NCBI GenBank assembly: GCA_963650385.1
Contig: CAVJLL010000001.1
Location: 71,463 to 135,462, forward strand
Direction of reading: 5' to 3'
From: CAG-791 sp963650385
Lineage (GTDB): Bacteria; Bacillota; Clostridia; Lachnospirales; Lachnospiraceae
DNA: 64,000 nt
The position numbers were made by a program, and so were the translations under genes. The notes beneath the pieces were generated by a model that was given only the letters and a program-made list of their open reading frames with translations, ran no database searches and was not told the origin of the DNA. Below are positions 60,174-64,000 of this stretch, piece by piece (positions within the stretch are counted from its first letter, which is position 1; each line of letters starts with the position of its first letter).

Positions 60174-61349
60174 TCAGTTCGTATCCTGCGCATCGCTCTG
60201 CGGGCGGATCCGATAGGTTTTCGAAACAACCGGACTGCTGAGGTTAAAATGGTTGACATAAATGGCAGAGACCTTCCAGGTTCCCTCGGAAAGCTCGATG
60301 GATCCGGTATACAGCGCAGACGATGTGGTCGGAGCCGACCCGTCCAGCGTATAGAAGATGGAGCCCTCTCCTTCGTCCCTGAGCTCCAGCGAAAACGGAG
60401 CGTCATAGGTCCCTTCCTCTGCCGAGAACTCCGGCTCGAACAAGGCGTACTGCAGATAGCTCTCAATCACCTGCTGTCTGGTGCATTTGGAGAGAAGCTC
60501 TGCTATTTTATCATATTCTTCATAGGACGCGTAGATGGCAATCATCCGGCCGTAGGCTGCAATGTCCTCTTCCTCAGTGGAGCTGGGATCCTCCATGGCA
60601 AGGCTGGCCGCGCCGAGAGCAAGACCTTCCTCGCCGGCCTTCTGCAGATATTCCGACTTCAGAAGGTAGAGCGTTGCCACGGTCTGGTGCTGGGGCTCCT
60701 TTTTTTGCGCTTCATTATCGGCAATGGCAGCTGCATCTGCTGCGGCGCTGTCTTCGGATTCAGAGGTGCCCTCTGCCGCAGCCTGCTCATCGGCAGCATC
60801 GTCATCCTCCGCCTGCCCCTTATCCAGTGCAATGGCCTTGTCAATTTCGTCGGCTGCCTTTTGATACTCTCCGTTGCTGGCAAACTGATAGGCTCTTCCC
60901 ACATAGTAGGACTGGGAGCGAAAATCATTCAGAAAGCCGCCCAGCCACAAAAGCAGGATGAAGCCGCCCATAGACAGCGCGCCCACCAGAAAGACCAGCA
61001 TGAACTTCACGTAGCGTCTTCGGGAGGCATAGCGCGCGCGGCGGCGCATTCTCGCTTCCTCGCGCTGCTGCCGGCGTTTCTGCTCGGCTGCTTCCTTCGC
61101 CCGGATAGCCTCGGCCTCCCGGGCGAGCTGTTCCGATACGCCCGCCTTCACAGCGGCGGTATCAATAGGAACCGTGTCAGCCTCGACTGCCTTTTCCTCT
61201 TCGATGACCTTCGTTACGCTCTCCATGCTGATGCTGATCTGCTCCTCCAGCCTGGTTTCGTACTCCGGTACTATTTTGATTTCTCCGGCGCATTTCTCAC
61301 AGAACAGCGCGCCGTCCGGCAATTCACTGCCGCATGTTGGACATTTCAT
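60174..61349 (-). CDS. Zinc-ribbon membrane protein with TPR-like and chitobiase-C-like domains
   Basis: 391-residue protein of unknown function. It begins with a zinc ribbon (MKCPTCGSELPDGALFCEKC), then an acidic linker, an Arg-rich stretch (about 92-112), and one membrane helix (LVFLVGALSMGGFILLLWLG, about 119-138). The following region (about 150-300) looks TPR-like, with an acidic Ala-rich insert, and the end is a beta domain (FYTLDGSAPTTSSALYTGSI) of the chitobiase/hexosaminidase C-terminal type. The cytoplasmic zinc ribbon and extracellular tail suggest an envelope-sensing role, but this is a guess. It overlaps the folD end by 26 bases. Confidence 0.8.
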   Translation of the reverse strand: MKCPTCGSELPDGALFCEKCAGEIKIVPEYETRLEEQISISMESVTKVIEEEKAVEADTVPIDTAAVKAGVSEQLAREAEAIRAKEAAEQKRRQQREEARMRRRARYASRRRYVKFMLVFLVGALSMGGFILLLWLGGFLNDFRSQSYYVGRAYQFASNGEYQKAADEIDKAIALDKGQAEDDDAADEQAAAEGTSESEDSAAADAAAIADNEAQKKEPQHQTVATLYLLKSEYLQKAGEEGLALGAASLAMEDPSSTEEEDIAAYGRMIAIYASYEEYDKIAELLSKCTRQQVIESYLQYALFEPEFSAEEGTYDAPFSLELRDEGEGSIFYTLDGSAPTTSSALYTGSIELSEGTWKVSAIYVNHFNLSSPVVSKTYRIRPQSDAQDTN

Positions 61350-62178
61350 AGGCTTCTACACAGTTATTCATCAGCATGGCAATGGTCATCGGGCCGACTC
61401 CGCCGGGTACCGGCGTAATGGCACCGGCCACAGGGAACACATCCTCATAATCGACATCGCCGCACAGCTTGCCGTTCTCATCGCGGTTGATGCCGCAGTC
61501 AATGACGACAGCACCCTCTTTTACGTACTCCTTCGTGAACATCTTCGGCCGGCCGATCGCAGTGATCAGAATGTCTGCCCGGCGGCAGACGGACGGCAGG
61601 TCCGTTGTTTTCGAATGTGCAATTGTAACCGTCGCATTCTCCCGCAGCATGAGCATGCCCATCGGCTTGCCGACGATGTTGCTGCGTCCTACGATCACGC
61701 ACTCTTTGCCGGTGCAGTCAATGCCGCTGCGATGGAGCAGCTCGATGATGCCTGCCGGTGTGCAGGAGACAAATCCGGGAAGTCCGATGGAAAGCGCACC
61801 GACGCTGGCCGGATGAAAGCCGTCCACGTCCTTGGACGGATCGATGCGGCGGATGACGCGCTGCTCATCCATTCCCTTCGGAAGCGGGAGCTGGACCAGA
61901 ATGCCGTTTACCTTCGGATCCTGATTCAGCTCGTCCACCTTGTCCAGAAGCTCCTCCTCGGAAATGGTGTCCGGCAGCAGAATCTCACGGTTCACGATGC
62001 CGCACTCCTCGCAGGAGCGGATTTTGTTCCGGACGTATACCTTGCTGGCGGGATTCTCGCCGACCAGGATGACGGCAAGCGTGACGCTGCCGCCTGCCTC
62101 CTGAATCCTCTGAACCTTCTCACGAAGCTCCGCCTTAATCTGCGTAGAAATTTCCTTTCCGTTGATGATCGCTGCCAT
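61324..62178 (-). CDS. folD: Bifunctional methylene-THF dehydrogenase/cyclohydrolase
   Basis: Interconverts 5,10-methylene-, methenyl- and 10-formyl-THF; 284 residues, normal length. Family signatures: VILVGENPASKVYVRNKIRS-like VGENPASKVYVRNK with the catalytic Lys, QLPLPKGMDEQRVIRRIDPS, DVDGFHP, CTPAGIIELLHR, GKECVIVGRSNIVGKPMGM and the end GGVGPMTIAMLMNNCVEAY. The gene is followed by the zinc-ribbon gene. A family B repeat lies upstream, between it and ftsK. Confidence 0.96.
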   Translation of the reverse strand: MAAIINGKEISTQIKAELREKVQRIQEAGGSVTLAVILVGENPASKVYVRNKIRSCEECGIVNREILLPDTISEEELLDKVDELNQDPKVNGILVQLPLPKGMDEQRVIRRIDPSKDVDGFHPASVGALSIGLPGFVSCTPAGIIELLHRSGIDCTGKECVIVGRSNIVGKPMGMLMLRENATVTIAHSKTTDLPSVCRRADILITAIGRPKMFTKEYVKEGAVVIDCGINRDENGKLCGDVDYEDVFPVAGAITPVPGGVGPMTIAMLMNNCVEAYEMSNMRQ

Positions 62179-62237
62179 TTGTTCTCTCCTTATCGTTCTA
62201 AACTACAGATCCGGTATCAGTTGTGGCAAAATCCATT

Positions 62238-62284
62238 ACCGTTCATTCGCCAGCTAAGCAACAGGATGGCGTCTGTACAGTAAC
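62238..62284. repeat. Family B palindrome, minimal copy
   Basis: Read on the - strand it is GTTACTGTACAGACGCCATC, TGTTGCTTAGC and TGGCGAATGAACGGT: the two family ends with almost no middle. CGCCA pairs with TGGCG. It lies between ftsK and folD. Confidence 0.7.
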
Positions 62285-62305
62285 AGAATCCCTTCTGCCT
62301 CGCCA

Positions 62306-64000
62306 TCAATCGACACTCTCATATCCATTTTCACTGCAATAGCTCTCAAACTGTTCCGGCGTCATCAAAATGGCCCGGGCCTTCGTTCCGACTGCCTCGC
62401 CGACCACGCCCTTCTCACAGAGCTGGTCCATAATCCGGGCCGCCCGATTGAAGCCGATGCGGTACTTGCGCTGCAGAAGTCCGATGGAGGCATTGCCCCG
62501 TTCAATGATAAAGCGGCCTGCACTTGCAAACAGCTCGTCCACATCCGATTCCTGCGTGCTCTCCGTTCCTGCAGATGAGGAGGACGGCGCGCCGCTCCCT
62601 GCCTCAATGGCGTCGATTTCCTGCTGATGGCGCCTGGACTCCTCGTCCGATACAGGATTGTTCGTCACAAGGAAATTCACGACATCGGTAACCTCATCAT
62701 CCGAGACAAAGCAGCCCTGCACGCGGTTCGGCTTCGGAAGTCCCTGGGGGAAGAACAGCATGTCGCCCTTTCCCAGGAGCTTTTCTGCGCCGTTCATATC
62801 CAGAATGGTTCTGGAATCCACACCGGAGGAAACACGGAATGCAATGCGGCTGGGCATGTTAGCCTTGATCAGTCCCGTAATGACGTCCACGGAAGGACGC
62901 TGCGTGGCGATGATCAGGTGGATGCCGGCTGCTCTTGCCAGCTGGGCAAGGCGGCAGATGGCGGTCTCCACGTCGTTTTTGGCGACCATCATCAGATCCG
63001 CCAGCTCATCCACAATGATGACCAGCTGCGGCATAAAGTGCATGACTGCCTCGTTTCCGCTGCCGCCCTCGAGCTGCTGGTGCTGGCGTACCAACGCGTT
63101 GTAGCCCTTGATGTCGCGAACCCGCGCATCCGCAAACGCACGGTACCTCGCCTCCATCTCCGCAACGCCCCAGTTCAGCGCTGCCGCCGCCTTCTGCGGA
63201 TTGGTCACCACCGGAATCATCAGGTGCGGAATGCCGTTGTAAACCGAGAGTTCCACCACCTTCGGATCGATCATGATGAGCTTGACCTCTTCGGGCTTTG
63301 CATGGAACAGAAGGCTCATGATGATGGTATTGATGCAGACCGATTTACCGGAGCCGGTCGCACCGGCGATCAGGACATGCGGCATTTTGGCGATATCACC
63401 GAACACCGGCTTGCCGCCGATGTCCTTACCGACCGCAAACGCCAGCTTGGATTTCTGCGCCCGGAACTCATCCGTATCTACAATGTCGCGCAGCGCCACC
63501 GGCGCCGCCTCCTTATTCGGAACCTCAATGCCGATGGCGGACTTGCCGGGGATCGGCGCCTCGATGCGGATATCCGTTGCAGCCAGCGCGAGCTTGATGT
63601 CATCTGCCAGAGAGACAATCTTGCTGACCTTGACGCCCATTTCCGGCAGCATCTCATACCGCGTAACCGAGGGACCCTGCGAAATGTCCGTAATGGTGAT
63701 CTTCACGCCGAAATTCCGCAGCGTCGTCTGAAGGAGCTGCGCAGTCTCGCGAAGCTCATCATCCGTATCCGCCAGGGTGCCTTCACCCTTATGCAGGAGC
63801 GAAATCGGCGGGAACACATACTCGCGGCAAACGGGTGCCTCTCGCTTTTCCTCCTGCGGCGCACTCGTCTGGTTGGACAATATGTCCGCCGCCCGGCTGC
63901 CCGCTTCCGGCGCTCCCGGCGTCCCGGCAACGGAATTCTGTTCTGCAGGTGCTGCGTCCGCTGCGGGCGGGACGTTCTCGCGCTCGGTATGCACCGGAAT
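62306..64000 (-). CDS. ftsK: DNA translocase FtsK/SpoIIIE (C-terminal part; N-terminus beyond window)
   Basis: The right edge cuts this gene; about 565 residues of its C-terminal motor are visible. Domains in order: a Pro/Ala-rich linker, the alpha/beta motor with Walker A ATGSGKSVCINTIIMSLL, Walker B VIIVDELADLMM, IATQRPSVDVITGLIKANMP, and the gamma winged-helix that reads KOPS-like sites (RFIIERGNASIGLLQRKYRI). In family members this hexameric pump moves chromosomal DNA through the division or sporulation septum. The missing N-terminus should hold four membrane helices. FtsK and SpoIIIE cannot be told apart from the motor alone. Confidence 0.95.
   Translation of the reverse strand: MPVHTERENVPPAADAAPAEQNSVAGTPGAPEAGSRAADILSNQTSAPQEEKREAPVCREYVFPPISLLHKGEGTLADTDDELRETAQLLQTTLRNFGVKITITDISQGPSVTRYEMLPEMGVKVSKIVSLADDIKLALAATDIRIEAPIPGKSAIGIEVPNKEAAPVALRDIVDTDEFRAQKSKLAFAVGKDIGGKPVFGDIAKMPHVLIAGATGSGKSVCINTIIMSLLFHAKPEEVKLIMIDPKVVELSVYNGIPHLMIPVVTNPQKAAAALNWGVAEMEARYRAFADARVRDIKGYNALVRQHQQLEGGSGNEAVMHFMPQLVIIVDELADLMMVAKNDVETAICRLAQLARAAGIHLIIATQRPSVDVITGLIKANMPSRIAFRVSSGVDSRTILDMNGAEKLLGKGDMLFFPQGLPKPNRVQGCFVSDDEVTDVVNFLVTNNPVSDEESRRHQQEIDAIEAGSGAPSSSSAGTESTQESDVDELFASAGRFIIERGNASIGLLQRKYRIGFNRAARIMDQLCEKGVVGEAVGTKARAILMTPEQFESYCSENGYESVD

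Overview
The window looks like a chromosomal piece of a fairly GC-rich (by eye mid to high 50s percent) anaerobic member of the Clostridia, most likely Lachnospiraceae or a close relative. This rests on gene content and order: a mre/mrdA/rodA cell-shape cluster, miaB-mutS-mutL-miaA, a serC-serA-DUF1015 operon, an archaeal-type Asd, an NfnAB bifurcating transhydrogenase, LarB/LarE, and ybeY-phoH. I see no rRNA, prophage, transposase or CRISPR array. It is core, densely packed chromosome: about 52 protein genes and one tRNA, all on the - strand except one small HTH regulator on the + strand. Many neighbours overlap by 1-26 bases.

Layout, by increasing coordinate (transcription runs the other way): rodA (cut by the window edge)-mrdA-mreD-mreC-mreB-radC (1-6.4 kb, cell wall elongation); a methionine gamma-lyase family PLP enzyme, miaA, mutL, mutS, miaB (6.5-15.4 kb, tRNA modification and mismatch repair); pepT, two poorly known proteins and a GlgX-like protein (15.4-20.2 kb); a gene-free 0.8 kb stretch and an orphan HigA-type antitoxin with a clear promoter/operator (20.2-21.3 kb); a UvrD-type helicase, gltX, dut, rnhA, a membrane-anchored MutS-like ATPase, a left-handed beta-helix transferase-like protein and topB (21.3-30.8 kb); amino-acid genes asd, argH, tRNA-Thr(CGT), DUF1015, serA, serC, an L,D-transpeptidase, ilvB, ilvD, leuB (31-43 kb); yajC, tgt, aroC, a lactonase-like beta-propeller, a histidine phosphatase, larB, larE, folate cyclo-ligase and proB (43-51 kb); two FAD proteins, a MOP flippase, ybeY and phoH (51-57.5 kb); nfnB-nfnA, a zinc-ribbon membrane protein, folD and the C-terminal part of ftsK (57.5-64 kb).

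The most unusual content is between the genes. Most of the longer intergenic gaps hold a member of one of three families of imperfectly palindromic repeats. Family A (about 150 bp; full copies near 20.2, 58.9 and 60.0 kb, partial copies near 33.7 and 46.0 kb) has terminal inverted repeats enclosing three hairpins, with substitutions that preserve base pairing. Families B and C are shorter palindromes, several of which contain the stop codon of the upstream gene. Among proteins, the GlgX-like enzyme has lost most GH13 catalytic residues, MreB has altered nucleotide-binding motifs, LarE carries an extra CxxC pair, and DUF1015 sits in the serine operon with a ParB/SerK-like DGHHR motif.
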